Assembly (NCBI GenBank): GCA_964650525.1 | Contig: CAZYUA010000014.1 | Coordinates: 1 to 64,000 of the forward strand | Source of the DNA: UBA1413 sp964650525 | GTDB taxonomy: Bacteria; Bacteroidota; Bacteroidia; Bacteroidales; Prolixibacteraceae | Length of the DNA: 64,000 nt | Direction: 5' to 3' | Part shown: in pieces, positions 41,304 through 50,548 of the stretch | Layout: each line of letters opens with the position of its first letter | How positions within the stretch are numbered: position 1 is the first letter of the stretch | The notes under the pieces: model-generated | The model's database searches: none | Seen by the model: the letters and a program-made list of their open reading frames with translations, nothing else | What the model was told of the DNA's origin: nothing | Program-made: the position numbers and the translations under genes

Positions 41304-43325
41304 ATGAAGAAACTTTTTATTATGATGATACTGGCATTATTTTGCGGATGCAGCCAGGAAAAAGACTCCGTTGAAGCTTTGTACCTCTTTAACAGGACAC
41401 CGCTCCGGCCAAATCGCTATCTCGAACTGCCTTTGGGTGCTGTTAAGCCTGAAGGGTGGCTGCGGGAGATGCTGGAGCGGCAGAGAAACGGTGCTACCGG
41501 GCAGCTCGACAAGTTGTACCCTGCGGTGATGGGTGAACGGAATGGCTGGCTGGGGGGCGACGGCGACCAGTGGGAAAGGGGACCTTACTGGCTCGACGGA
41601 TTGCTGCCGCTGGCCTATCTCCTCGAGGATTCAGCCCTGATTGCCAAAACAAAACCCTGGGTGGAATGGGCTATCACCAGCCAGCAGCCTGACGGTTATT
41701 TCGGACCTGCAACCGACTATCCCCCGGAAAAAGGACTCCAACGCACCAACAGCCGCGACTGGTGGCCTAAAATGGTAATGCTGAAAGTACTGAAGGAGTA
41801 CTATTCTGCCACAGAAGATCCCCGGATCCTCACCCTTTTTACCCGATACTTCCGGTACCAGCTCCGGCAACTTCCCCGTTACCCCCTGGGTTTTTATACG
41901 TTCTGGGCTGAATACCGTGCCGGCGACAACCTGATGGTTGTATACTGGCTCTATAACCTGACAGGTGAGAAATTTTTACTGGAATTGGCAGATCTGATTC
42001 ACCGGCAAGCTTTTCATTTCACGGAAGCCTTCCTGGGGAGAGAGACGCTTTCACATCCCGGCTCCCTGCACTGCGTGAACCTTGCCCAGGGCATCAAGGA
42101 GCCCCTGATCTATTACCAGCATCATCCGGAAAACCGGTATGCGGAAGCCGTCCGCCAGGCCTTCAGCGACCTTCGCCTGTTCCATGGCCAACCACAGGGA
42201 CTCTTTGGCGGGGATGAAGCACTGCACGGCACCAACCCGACCCAGGGTTCGGAGCTCTGTTCAGCCGTCGAGATGATGTTCTCGCTGGAAAGCATCCTCC
42301 CCATCACGGGGGATGTCCGGGTTGCCGACCACCTCGAAAAGGTGACCTTCAATGCCCTGCCGGCACAGATCAGCGACGATTTCATGACACGCCAGTATTT
42401 CCAGCAACCCAATCAGGTTCAGATTACCCGCCGGATGAGAAATTTTGATGTGAACCACGACGGCACCGACCTTTGCTTTGGTCTCCTGACCGGATATCCC
42501 TGCTGTACCTCGAATATGCACCAGGGGTGGCCCAAATTTACCCGGAATCTCTTTTATGCTACCCCGGACGGAGGGGTTGCCGCCCTTCTGTATGCGCCGT
42601 GCCGTGTGCGCATGAAAGTGGCGGAATCTTCGGAAATAGAGATTTCAGAAAATACGGATTACCCTTTTGAAGAAAAAATCACTTTTGCCTTCCACCTTCC
42701 CGGAGGAAAACCAGTGGCCTTTCCTTTTCACCTGCGAATCCCCCATTGGTGCCCATCCCCCTCGATCCGGATCAACGGGCAGGTCGTCGCAACCCCTGAA
42801 CCGGGCACCATTGCCATCCTCGACAGGGAGTGGAAAGAAGGAGACACCGCCGAACTGATGCTCCCCATGGAGATCACCCTGACCACCTGGCACGAAAATG
42901 CACAGAGCGTGGAACGGGGACCTCTGGTTTACGCCCTCAGGATCGGTGAAAAATGGGAAAAGGTCAACAACACCCGGGATCCTGAAACCTATGGTGACGA
43001 ATACTTTGAAGTGTACCCCACCACCTCGTGGAACTTTGGCTTACCGGCATCCGTTACAGAAAAACCCGCGGAGTCGTTTGAAGTGACCACCAAACCGCTG
43101 ACAGGGTACCCCTGGAACCCGGAAAATTGCCCGGTGGAACTGACTACCCGGGGTATCCGGATCCCTTCCTGGAAGGAGTACAACGGCATGGCTGGCCCTC
43201 TACCCTGGAGCCTGATGTACAAAATCGAACTGGGAGATCATCCCGAAGAAGAAGCTATCACCCTGATACCCTATGGTTGCACTACCCTCCGGATTGCTGA
43301 ATTCCCATTGATCAGGGGGAGATGA
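41304..43325 (+). CDS. GH127-like (DUF1680) beta-L-arabinofuranosidase, lipoprotein
   Basis: 673-residue lipoprotein (lipobox LFCGC). (Alpha/alpha)6 barrel of the DUF1680 clan: WLREMLERQRNGATGQLDKLYP, GDGDQWERGPYWLDGLLPLAYLL, WWPKMVMLKVLKEYY. The metal-site residues of GH127 are visible: Glu323 in GSELCSAVEMMFS and Cys400-Cys401 in GYPCCTSNMHQGW. C-terminal beta domains follow (about 440-673). GH127/GH146 enzymes release beta-L-arabinofuranose from arabino-oligosaccharides and glycans, fitting the pectin side-chain theme. ATG 41304 gives the clean lipoprotein signal; the earlier start at 41244 does not. Confidence 0.85.
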   Translation: MKKLFIMMILALFCGCSQEKDSVEALYLFNRTPLRPNRYLELPLGAVKPEGWLREMLERQRNGATGQLDKLYPAVMGERNGWLGGDGDQWERGPYWLDGLLPLAYLLEDSALIAKTKPWVEWAITSQQPDGYFGPATDYPPEKGLQRTNSRDWWPKMVMLKVLKEYYSATEDPRILTLFTRYFRYQLRQLPRYPLGFYTFWAEYRAGDNLMVVYWLYNLTGEKFLLELADLIHRQAFHFTEAFLGRETLSHPGSLHCVNLAQGIKEPLIYYQHHPENRYAEAVRQAFSDLRLFHGQPQGLFGGDEALHGTNPTQGSELCSAVEMMFSLESILPITGDVRVADHLEKVTFNALPAQISDDFMTRQYFQQPNQVQITRRMRNFDVNHDGTDLCFGLLTGYPCCTSNMHQGWPKFTRNLFYATPDGGVAALLYAPCRVRMKVAESSEIEISENTDYPFEEKITFAFHLPGGKPVAFPFHLRIPHWCPSPSIRINGQVVATPEPGTIAILDREWKEGDTAELMLPMEITLTTWHENAQSVERGPLVYALRIGEKWEKVNNTRDPETYGDEYFEVYPTTSWNFGLPASVTEKPAESFEVTTKPLTGYPWNPENCPVELTTRGIRIPSWKEYNGMAGPLPWSLMYKIELGDHPEEEAITLIPYGCTTLRIAEFPLIRGR

Positions 43326-43371
43326 TTCCAGAATAGTACGGAAAACCTATACCAACCTCAATACAGGAAGT

Positions 43372-43929
43372 ATGAAAAATTCTTTATTACTGCTTTTTTG
43401 TGTAGCGGTACTGACAGGATGCAGTCCGCACCAAAAAGAGGCCCCACAAAGAAATCCTCCCGATTGGAAGCATTCGTTCGGGGAGATATTGCCTCTGCTG
43501 GGCCACCGGAACTGGATCCTGGTGGTAGACAAGGCCTTTCCCCAGCAAACAAACCAGGGGATTTGGACGGTCAACACCGGTGAAAATCTGATACCTGTTT
43601 TGCAATACGTGCTGGAACAACTGGAGTCTTCCACCCATGTTAAACCGGTCATCTACCGCGATGCAGAGTTGGCTTTCCTGACCCCCGAAATGGTTCCGGG
43701 AGTGGAGGCTTTCAGGGATTCTTCAGCCCTGGTATTCCAAAATTACCTGCCGGAATCGATTTTCCACGACTCGGTTTTCACCCGGATCGATGAGGCTGCC
43801 CGGCTATTCAGAGTGGTGGTGCTGAAAACCGAAGAAACAATCCCTTACTCGTCGGTATTTCTTTTCCTCGATTGCAAATACTGGTGTCCCGAAGATGAGA
43901 TCGGACTCAGGCTGAGAATGGGTTCATAA
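43372..43929 (+). CDS. RbsD/FucU-like sugar mutarotase domain as a lipoprotein
   Basis: 185-residue protein with a lipoprotein signal (AVLTGC, Cys17). The mature part resembles RbsD/FucU: LLGHRNWILVVDKAFP gives His45 and Asp53 with the same eight-residue spacing as the catalytic His and Asp of RbsD, and the C-terminal ETIPYSSVFLFLDC matches the family's closing (S/T)PY-x-N/S strand. RbsD and FucU interconvert pyranose and furanose or anomeric forms of ribose or fucose and are normally cytoplasmic. Here export is predicted. It follows the GH127-like gene by 46 bases, so it may help equilibrate released furanose sugars. The role is inferred. Confidence 0.65.
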   Translation: MKNSLLLLFCVAVLTGCSPHQKEAPQRNPPDWKHSFGEILPLLGHRNWILVVDKAFPQQTNQGIWTVNTGENLIPVLQYVLEQLESSTHVKPVIYRDAELAFLTPEMVPGVEAFRDSSALVFQNYLPESIFHDSVFTRIDEAARLFRVVVLKTEETIPYSSVFLFLDCKYWCPEDEIGLRLRMGS

Positions 43930-43938
43930 CCCGGCACA

Positions 43939-45396
43939 TTAGTACACCAAGGTCTGTATGGCGCGGGCTGGAATGGTAACCGGACTCATAAAAGATCCCA
44001 CGATCAGGTTGTAAACAACCTCTCTGTCGCCCTGGTTCATGACAATCGTAGCCATTTTCCCGTCTGCATTCAGAAAGGAAGTGGTAATAAGCCCGCTTCT
44101 GCTGGGGGTGGCAGAGACCCTGACAGCCCCGGGCCGTATAAATTTTGAGAAGTGGCCGATATAGTAAAAGGAAGGGGTAAACACCAGCTCCCCGGAACGG
44201 GTATCGGCATGGACGGGTGCAAAACAGAAATTCCCTACATGATTAGGGCCTCCCTGCATATCCAGCAAAATATTCCAGTCGGTCCATCCGCAGGCACCGT
44301 TGTTGAAATCATGGATCATGGAGCTGCCGTATTTTTCGGCATTAGGCCAGTAAAACAACCTGCCGGGGTCGTAACTGTCGGCGCATCCCTCGGTGAATAG
44401 CAGGTTTACATCGGGATAGGAACGGTGGACTTCGGCCACGTTGTCGTACATGGGTTGGCCTCCCGACCAGGGTTCGTACCAGTGGAACCCCATACCCCAG
44501 GCATACCGTGCAGCTTCCGGATCTTCAAAGATCACCCCGGCCCGGTGGGTTATCAGATCCCGGTTGTGGTCCCATACGATAATCTTCTTATCTCCCATGC
44601 CCGCCGTGCGAAAGGCAGGCCCCAGATGGTTCTTCAGAAAATCGCGCTCCTCCTCGGCCGTATAGATACACGATTCCCATCGCTGGGTAGCCATGGGCTC
44701 GTTTTGCACTGTCACCCCCCAAATGGGGATACCCTCCTTTTCGTATGCCTGAATAAACCTGATGAAATAGTCGGCCCACGACTTATTGAATTCGGGCAGC
44801 AGTTTACCACCCCGGAGCATGTTGTTGTTGTCTTTCATGAAGGCAGGAGGGCTCCAGGGGCTGGCATAGACTACCAGCTTGCCTCCGGCAGATTCCAGAG
44901 CTTTGCGTAACAAGGGGATCCTGAACTCCCGGTCGTGCGATATGTCAAATGTTTCCAGCGCGGCATCCCCCTCCTTCACATAGGTATAACTGGCGCTGCT
45001 GAAATCGGAGCTGTGGATGGTGGTCCTCGCCAATGAGTACCCGATGCCCTTCCCGGTATCGAAATATGCCTCCAACAACTCTTGCTGCTTTGCCTCCGGA
45101 AGGGTGGCAAACACCTCGGCACTGGCATCGGTGATGGCGCCCCCGATGCCCAGAAAAGACTGAAAGTTACAGGAAGGATTCACATATACGAAAATCTCCG
45201 TCTCCAGAGGCTGACGGGACGCTTCAAACCGAAGGGTGCCCGTCGGGGAGAGCCTCAGATTGCTGCTGTCGGCAGTAGTAAATACCGAAATGGCCTTCCC
45301 TTCTGCCGAAAAGAGCTCTCCGGAATCCCGGTCGGAACCGGGCGTACAGGAAACCAGCAAGAATGCCGGGATTAATGGGAATAACAGCGTTTTCAT
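43939..45396 (-). CDS. GH30 family glycosidase lipoprotein
   Basis: 485-residue lipoprotein (signal MKTLLFPLIPAFLLVSC). TIM barrel plus beta domain of GH30: FLGIGGAITDASAEVFA, YSLARTTIHSSDFS, YASPWSPPAFMKDN, acid/base Glu233 in VTVQNEP, nucleophile Glu336 in LFTEGC. Motifs fit the glucosylceramidase/beta-1,6-glucanase subfamilies (GH30_1/3) rather than xylanase types. ATG 45396 is used; the 45426 start would add residues before the signal. It is convergent with the RbsD/FucU-like gene and divergent from the barrel protein at 45597. Confidence 0.9.
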   Translation of the reverse strand: MKTLLFPLIPAFLLVSCTPGSDRDSGELFSAEGKAISVFTTADSSNLRLSPTGTLRFEASRQPLETEIFVYVNPSCNFQSFLGIGGAITDASAEVFATLPEAKQQELLEAYFDTGKGIGYSLARTTIHSSDFSSASYTYVKEGDAALETFDISHDREFRIPLLRKALESAGGKLVVYASPWSPPAFMKDNNNMLRGGKLLPEFNKSWADYFIRFIQAYEKEGIPIWGVTVQNEPMATQRWESCIYTAEEERDFLKNHLGPAFRTAGMGDKKIIVWDHNRDLITHRAGVIFEDPEAARYAWGMGFHWYEPWSGGQPMYDNVAEVHRSYPDVNLLFTEGCADSYDPGRLFYWPNAEKYGSSMIHDFNNGACGWTDWNILLDMQGGPNHVGNFCFAPVHADTRSGELVFTPSFYYIGHFSKFIRPGAVRVSATPSRSGLITTSFLNADGKMATIVMNQGDREVVYNLIVGSFMSPVTIPARAIQTLVY

Positions 45397-45596
45397 AAAG
45401 TTCAGATTTGTTGTCAAATATAGCATAATCTTTCAAAAAGTCATAAGCCGGTTTCCTCAGGACCCACCCGAAAAGCACGAAGTCAGGAAATTTTTTCCCC
45501 ACCGCGCACAGAAAATTATTTCTTCATTTCATACTGTTCACAGTTAAGGATTTTCCCGGGATTTCAATTACATTTGAAAAGATTTACCAAACCAGA

Positions 45597-46247
45597 ATGA
45601 CAAGAGCATTCATCACTGCGCTGTTGTTATCTTTTCTGCCTGCACTGGCCGGCAGTGCTCAGGAACCTGAGAAGCCGGTTGCTGTGAACATAGACCTGGT
45701 GAGCAGCTTTGTCTGGAGGGGGACGAAAATCGGCAATGGCCCGGCTTTACAACCCACGCTGGAATTTTCGGCGGGTGGGCTGACGATCGGCTCATGGGGT
45801 TCCTATTATTTTGGCGATCCCTTCCTCGATGAAACCGACCTGTATGCCGGCTTCAGTTTCCCCTTCGGCTTAAGCCTGGGCTTCAATGACTATTATTTCA
45901 CTCCTTCATCGTTTTTCACTCATGAAAACCATGCGCTGGAGCTAAACGGCGGCTACGAACGGGGCCATTTCAAGGTTTCAGCCAACTGCATTGTGAATGA
46001 AGGAGCCGGATCGGCAGGCGGTGACCTCTATTTTGAACTGGGATACACCACAGGCCCCGTATCCTTCTTTGCCGGTGCGGGAAACGGTTGGCACACCACC
46101 GACCATCTTTTTAACGTCTGCAACCTCGGGATTTCAGCCATCAAAGAAATCAAGGTGAACGATTCAATCACAATCCCGTTGACCGGATCGCTCATCATGA
46201 ATCCGGAAACCGGGAAATTGTTTATCGTAGCAGCTTTGACACTTTGA
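45597..46247 (+). CDS. Outer-membrane porin-like protein (TorF-type)
   Basis: 216-residue protein with signal peptide (ending AGSAQ). The mature part has repeating amphipathic strands (VNIDLVSSFVWRGTKIGNGPALQPTLEFSAGGLTIGSWGSYYF, LYAGFSFPFGLSLGFNDYYF) and ends ETGKLFIVAALTL, as in small outer-membrane porin families annotated TorF in Bacteroidota. It might pass small sugars or metabolites; substrate unknown. The GH109-like gene follows 112 bases later on the same strand. Confidence 0.7.
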   Translation: MTRAFITALLLSFLPALAGSAQEPEKPVAVNIDLVSSFVWRGTKIGNGPALQPTLEFSAGGLTIGSWGSYYFGDPFLDETDLYAGFSFPFGLSLGFNDYYFTPSSFFTHENHALELNGGYERGHFKVSANCIVNEGAGSAGGDLYFELGYTTGPVSFFAGAGNGWHTTDHLFNVCNLGISAIKEIKVNDSITIPLTGSLIMNPETGKLFIVAALTL

Positions 46248-46359
46248 CATCCGGCCTTGGGTTTTCCGGGGTTAACGGGTATTTGGTATGCCGGCAGCGG
46301 CCCGCGTTACCGGCTTAACCTGGTCTCTGAAGAAAAACTCATTGATAAAACAGAATACT

Positions 46360-47805
46360 ATGGCAACAAACAGAAGGGATTTTATCCGAAATGCGGTCAT
46401 CGGTGCGGGAGTGCTGAGCACCGGGATGATCGCCTGCAACCCGGGGAAAAAGGGGCAACAGGCAGCGCCGGAAACCGGCAAACACAATCAGCGCTTCAAT
46501 ATGTGCGGGTATGCTGCCCCGAAGGTTGACAAAGTCCGGCTGGGAATCATCGGACTGGGGCACAGGGGGCCGGGAGCTGTCGAAAGGATGTCGTTCATTG
46601 AGAATGTGGAAATTACGGCCCTGTGCGACCAGTATGGGGACCGGGTGGACAAATGTCAGAAGATTCTCACTGACAAGGGACTGCCTGCCGCTGCCGCCTA
46701 TTCGGGGACTAAAGAGTCATGGAAAGAACTCTGCAACCGCCCCGATATAGACCTGGTCTATATCTGTACCCCCTGGAACTGGCACACCCCCATGGCGGTT
46801 TATGCCATGGAACAGGGGAAACACGTAGCCTGTGAAGTTCCTGCTGCCACTACCACCGGGGAGTGCTGGCAGTTGGTGGAGACCTCCGAGAGAACCCGCA
46901 AACACTGCATGCAGCTTGAAAACTGCTGTTACGACTTCTTTGAACTCCTGACTCTTAATATGGCACGGCAGGGATTCTTCGGCGAGATTATCCACGGGGA
47001 GGGTGCCTACATTCACAACCTGATGGAACTGAATTTCGACAAGGATTACTATGCCGAGATGTGGCGGCTGAAGGAGAATTTCAAAAACGGTAATCTCTAT
47101 CCCACCCATGGGTTGGGTCCCGTGTGCCAGATCATGAACATTAACCGGGGCGACCGGATGGATTACCTCACCAGCCTGCAATCGGGCGATTTCCAGATGG
47201 CTGCCGAAGCCGACCGGCTGGCTGCCTCAGACGGGTTTTTCACTGAATTTGCAGGCAAGACCTACCGCGGTAACATGAGTACCACCCTGGTCCGGACGGT
47301 AAAAGGGCGCTCCGTCATGATCCAGCACGATGTGACCAGCACCCGGCCCTATTCCCGGATACACCTCATCAGCGGCACCAAAGGTATCGCCTGCAAGTGG
47401 CCCTCCCCGGCACGGATCTCCACAAGCCATGAATGGATGACTGCGGAAGAGATGAAAGCAATTGAAGAAAAATTCACCCCGGAAATTGTGCGTCATGTGG
47501 GGCAGATTGCAAGGGAAATCGGAGGCCATGGAGGCATGGACTTTATCATGGACTGGCGTCTGATTGATTGTCTGAGAAACGGACTGCCCCTGGACCAGGA
47601 TGTCTACGACGCCGCCCTGTGGAGCGTGATTACCCCGCTGAGCCTCTGGTCTGTGGCCAACAGGGCCGCTTCGGTGGATGTACCTGATTTCACCTGCGGG
47701 GCCTGGGAAACCAACCCTCCCGTTTCTCTGTCTCTGGAAGGAGGAGGAAATACCCGCGTGATCACCGGGGAAAAGGAAGGCGACAACCAGTTGACGGTAG
47801 GATAA
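46360..47805 (+). CDS. GH109-like Gfo/Idh/MocA protein (alpha-N-acetylgalactosaminidase type), Tat-exported
   Basis: 481-residue protein. The N-terminus TNRRDFIRNAVIGAGVLSTGMIAC is a Tat signal with a possible lipobox. KVRLGIIGLGHRGPGAVERM is the NAD-binding loop, CTPWNWHTPMAVYAMEQGKHVACEVPA the second Rossmann half, and QLENCCYDFFELLTLNMARQG with GAYIHNLMELNFDKDYY matches GH109 enzymes of Bacteroides and Elizabethkingia closely. GH109 uses NAD to cleave terminal alpha-GalNAc, and some related paralogs act on other sugars. ATG 46360 is preferred because the Tat motif follows it directly. The end is convergent with the NTPase fusion. Confidence 0.85.
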   Translation: MATNRRDFIRNAVIGAGVLSTGMIACNPGKKGQQAAPETGKHNQRFNMCGYAAPKVDKVRLGIIGLGHRGPGAVERMSFIENVEITALCDQYGDRVDKCQKILTDKGLPAAAAYSGTKESWKELCNRPDIDLVYICTPWNWHTPMAVYAMEQGKHVACEVPAATTTGECWQLVETSERTRKHCMQLENCCYDFFELLTLNMARQGFFGEIIHGEGAYIHNLMELNFDKDYYAEMWRLKENFKNGNLYPTHGLGPVCQIMNINRGDRMDYLTSLQSGDFQMAAEADRLAASDGFFTEFAGKTYRGNMSTTLVRTVKGRSVMIQHDVTSTRPYSRIHLISGTKGIACKWPSPARISTSHEWMTAEEMKAIEEKFTPEIVRHVGQIAREIGGHGGMDFIMDWRLIDCLRNGLPLDQDVYDAALWSVITPLSLWSVANRAASVDVPDFTCGAWETNPPVSLSLEGGGNTRVITGEKEGDNQLTVG

Positions 47806-47861
47806 TCAATTGCTGCTAACCGGACTTCAAGGATTTGTCACGTGGAGATAACAATTCCATG

Positions 47862-47888
47862 ATCAGGGTTTCTACCGGGAACCCTGAT
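47862..47888. terminator. Candidate bidirectional terminator
   Basis: A perfect nine-base inverted repeat (47862-47870 ATCAGGGTT and 47880-47888 AACCCTGAT) at the meeting point of two convergent genes, overlapping the stop of the minus-strand one. No long T-run follows. Confidence 0.4.
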
Positions 47889-49599
47889 GTCTTAATAATT
47901 CCAGGATCTGATCGAGGATGGGTTGGCAGCCCCCGTTGGCCAGATCGGCCACGAAGGCCGGACGGAGATTCCATCGTTCAGCGATCTTGTCAACCAGTTG
48001 ATCATTGACAGCCAGGATCACGTGGTGATCACCGGCAGCCAGGAGAACGCTGAGGCTTTCAGACCACCCCTCACCGCGGAGTTCCAATCGACCAACTTCA
48101 TCTATGACAACCACTTCATTTTCAGTATTTTTCTCAGGTGACAGCGCGGACTTTCCCAAATCCAGTCCTTCCGGGAGAATGCTGAACCGGCCGATGGGTC
48201 CAGCCTGAGCATCGACCTGCCGCAAAAAAGGAGCCCGCTTACCGGTGTGAATGTCCACCACATCGTAACCGGTCGTCAGGTCTTCCTGCAACACCCTTTC
48301 AGCCAGGATACCCCCCACCCCGGTACCTGATTCTCTGAGCCGGGTCACCAGCTTTTTCAGACAGCTGGTCTTTCCCGATTCCACCCTCCCGGTGAGAAGG
48401 ATGACGAAAGGCGTAAACCGGAGCTTCCCCCTGACCTCAGCCAGCCGGCTTTCGGTCTTCAACAGAAGCTGGTAAAAAAGGAGTCCCGGATTTCGGAGGA
48501 GCGTGCGAAATGGCGGAACATGTGCCACCAGGTACGGCAGGCTCTCAAACGACAGTTCCAGGGCCAGGGGTAATTGTCTGTACCTGGTCGTACTCAAGGA
48601 TTTCCGGATAACCGGATTGTACAGTTCTTTCCCGATGGCCGTGAAGGCCACAATGAGGAGGGCTGCACGGAAGTTCATCTGCAGGCCGGTGAGGATTCCC
48701 TGCCAGAGGGTAAGTCTCTCCGTCCGGGCTTGTGAAAAAACCAGGGCTGCCAGCATCGTAATAACAACCAGCATGATCCAGAAACGGGGCTTCGAGAGTT
48801 TCTGAACGGCCTGCCGGTACCGGAATGCCCAGATCACGATGATAAGGAAGACCCCGGCGGCCCAGAAACCCGGACCGGTATAATGTAACAGCAGGAGTCC
48901 CCCGAACATCAACACTATATCGAGGAAAAGCCAGGCCAGGGAATAGTCAAAGGCGGTTATGGGTCCGCCTGAAGCTGCCCGTGAGGAGGAGAGATCTGCT
49001 GCGACAGGTTCGTACCCTTTCTGACGGGTCATATTTCTTCCGATGGCCATGCCTCCCACGGCAACCGCCAGACCGGACAATCCATGCAACGCCAGTAACA
49101 GCAAAAGGGGAACCCAAACGATATCGGCATGGATGCCCAGGATCTCCCTGACGTATTCCAGACCCCCGGTGTAGAGGCCGACCAGGTCGGACCCATAGAT
49201 AACAATCAGGTTGAAGACCAGGATTACCAGATTCCACGACATGGCAAGGACAGCACCAAGGAGGTAGCCTGCAAAGTTCCGGCCCAGCATTCTCACTGAA
49301 AACTCCAGTAACAAAGCTTCGCTGAAAATGGCAATCATAGGCCCGAAGATATAAGCACTGGGAGAGAGGGTTTTCATAAAGGCACAAATCAACCCGGCAC
49401 GCCAGTAAAGCCCCTTTTCCGACCAGGAGTACCCTGCTGAAATCAGGATGATCAGACCCACTGCCGTCAACAGGCTGCCGGAAAAGGGAACCTTCAGGTT
49501 ATGAAGGAAACTTCCCAGCACAATTTCAAAGGCTGCCCAGGAGGTGCCGATGACAGAAGCCCTGATCCACTTTTCCGATAGCTCTTCGTACTTTTTCAT
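47872..49599 (-). CDS. Multi-domain membrane protein, ECF-transporter-like, with C-terminal THEP1-type NTPase
   Basis: 575 residues from ATG 49599 (an in-frame start at 49665 is possible). The N-terminal ~190 residues hold about six membrane helices with LGSFLHNLKVPFSGSLLTAVG and MKTLSPSAYIFGPMIAIFSEALLLE, which recall S-components or CbiM-like proteins. Residues ~225-380 have more helices and YRQLPLALELSFE, like the coupling region of CbiQ-type T-components. Residues ~395-575 are a THEP1-like nucleotide triphosphatase with Walker A at Gly404 (GRVESGKTS) and Walker B VVVIDEVGRLEL. If correct, one chain combines substrate binding, coupling and an NTPase that is not the usual ABC ATPase. The substrate and the transport role are inference. 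Confidence 0.65.
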   Translation of the reverse strand: MKKYEELSEKWIRASVIGTSWAAFEIVLGSFLHNLKVPFSGSLLTAVGLIILISAGYSWSEKGLYWRAGLICAFMKTLSPSAYIFGPMIAIFSEALLLEFSVRMLGRNFAGYLLGAVLAMSWNLVILVFNLIVIYGSDLVGLYTGGLEYVREILGIHADIVWVPLLLLLALHGLSGLAVAVGGMAIGRNMTRQKGYEPVAADLSSSRAASGGPITAFDYSLAWLFLDIVLMFGGLLLLHYTGPGFWAAGVFLIIVIWAFRYRQAVQKLSKPRFWIMLVVITMLAALVFSQARTERLTLWQGILTGLQMNFRAALLIVAFTAIGKELYNPVIRKSLSTTRYRQLPLALELSFESLPYLVAHVPPFRTLLRNPGLLFYQLLLKTESRLAEVRGKLRFTPFVILLTGRVESGKTSCLKKLVTRLRESGTGVGGILAERVLQEDLTTGYDVVDIHTGKRAPFLRQVDAQAGPIGRFSILPEGLDLGKSALSPEKNTENEVVVIDEVGRLELRGEGWSESLSVLLAAGDHHVILAVNDQLVDKIAERWNLRPAFVADLANGGCQPILDQILELLRHQGSR

Positions 49600-49775
49600 G
49601 AACCTTATCTGCCGGTAAAGATGCTTATACCATGCAAATATGGCGGAAAGCAGGTTAGGACCCACCTTCCGGAATAAAAAACTGCAGACGAAAGGGGCGG
49701 AGTGGATGGTCCGGCCTTTCCCAACAGGGTTGCCCGTGGGTGCAGCTTTTTCGCGGCCCGGGCAGGTAAGTGCCG

Positions 49776-50537
49776 CTACGGGATGATATTCAGAATGTCC
49801 CGGGCAAAACGGCGCATGCCCTCATCGGGGTCCCGGAGCAATTCCCTGAAAAGGTCCCGGTCCGCACCGGTCCGGATGATGGCGGCAACCAGATCCAGAA
49901 AGTGGTAGTAGGCGTTGTAGGGTATCAGGTCCTCCTCCGAAAGGATCTCCCGGGCGGATTGTTGCATACGGGGAACTATCGTGGTGCGGGCATAAGCGAT
50001 GACGGCGGGCAGGGCGGCAGAACCCATGTCAAGGAGCCGGTCCTCATAAAAAATCAGCTGGTCGGGGGGTACACTGTCCAGTTTCGACAAGTAATAAGCT
50101 GCAATTTCGGGGTTTGTGAAACCGGCGGTGGAGAGCCGGACGGCTCCCCAGAGGCTCATGTAGACCCAATAGTGCTGCCAATGTCCCCTGTCGCCATGAA
50201 CGGCAGCAGCGGCAATAGCCTCCAGGGATTTTCCGAAATCAGGACCGCCCAGAATAACGGCCTGCCGGATCACCTGGTTCCAGCTGTTGATGGTGTCGAT
50301 GGGCAGGTAAGCAGCCTCTCCGGAGCTTTGGGCGAGGATCCGGTTCAAAGCAGTTTGGATTTCAGCAAGAACGGTTGCTTTGGGGAGTGTATCCAACCGG
50401 GTCTGCAGGGTCGAATCCACGGTCCAGTAGAGAGGATCGTATTCATTTTGCGACATTGCCTGGGGGAAACTGCCATGAACAAGGGCTACGGTAAGGATCG
50501 CTCTGCAGATCCTTTTTATCCACAATATATTTTGCAT
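49776..50537 (-). CDS. Secreted protein of unknown function
   Basis: 253 residues with a signal peptide (ending QAMSQ). It appears mostly helical, rich in Ala and Leu (IQTALNRILAQ, KSLEAIAAAAVHGDRGHWQHYWVYMSLWGAV, PDEGMRRFARDILNIIP), which recalls a HEAT/TPR-like scaffold but without clear repeats. It is the third gene of a minus-strand operon, 11 bases after the large Pro-rich protein, so it is probably needed by it. No family recognised. Confidence 0.75.
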   Translation of the reverse strand: MQNILWIKRICRAILTVALVHGSFPQAMSQNEYDPLYWTVDSTLQTRLDTLPKATVLAEIQTALNRILAQSSGEAAYLPIDTINSWNQVIRQAVILGGPDFGKSLEAIAAAAVHGDRGHWQHYWVYMSLWGAVRLSTAGFTNPEIAAYYLSKLDSVPPDQLIFYEDRLLDMGSAALPAVIAYARTTIVPRMQQSAREILSEEDLIPYNAYYHFLDLVAAIIRTGADRDLFRELLRDPDEGMRRFARDILNIIP

Positions 50538-50548
50538 TTCCTTTCAGT

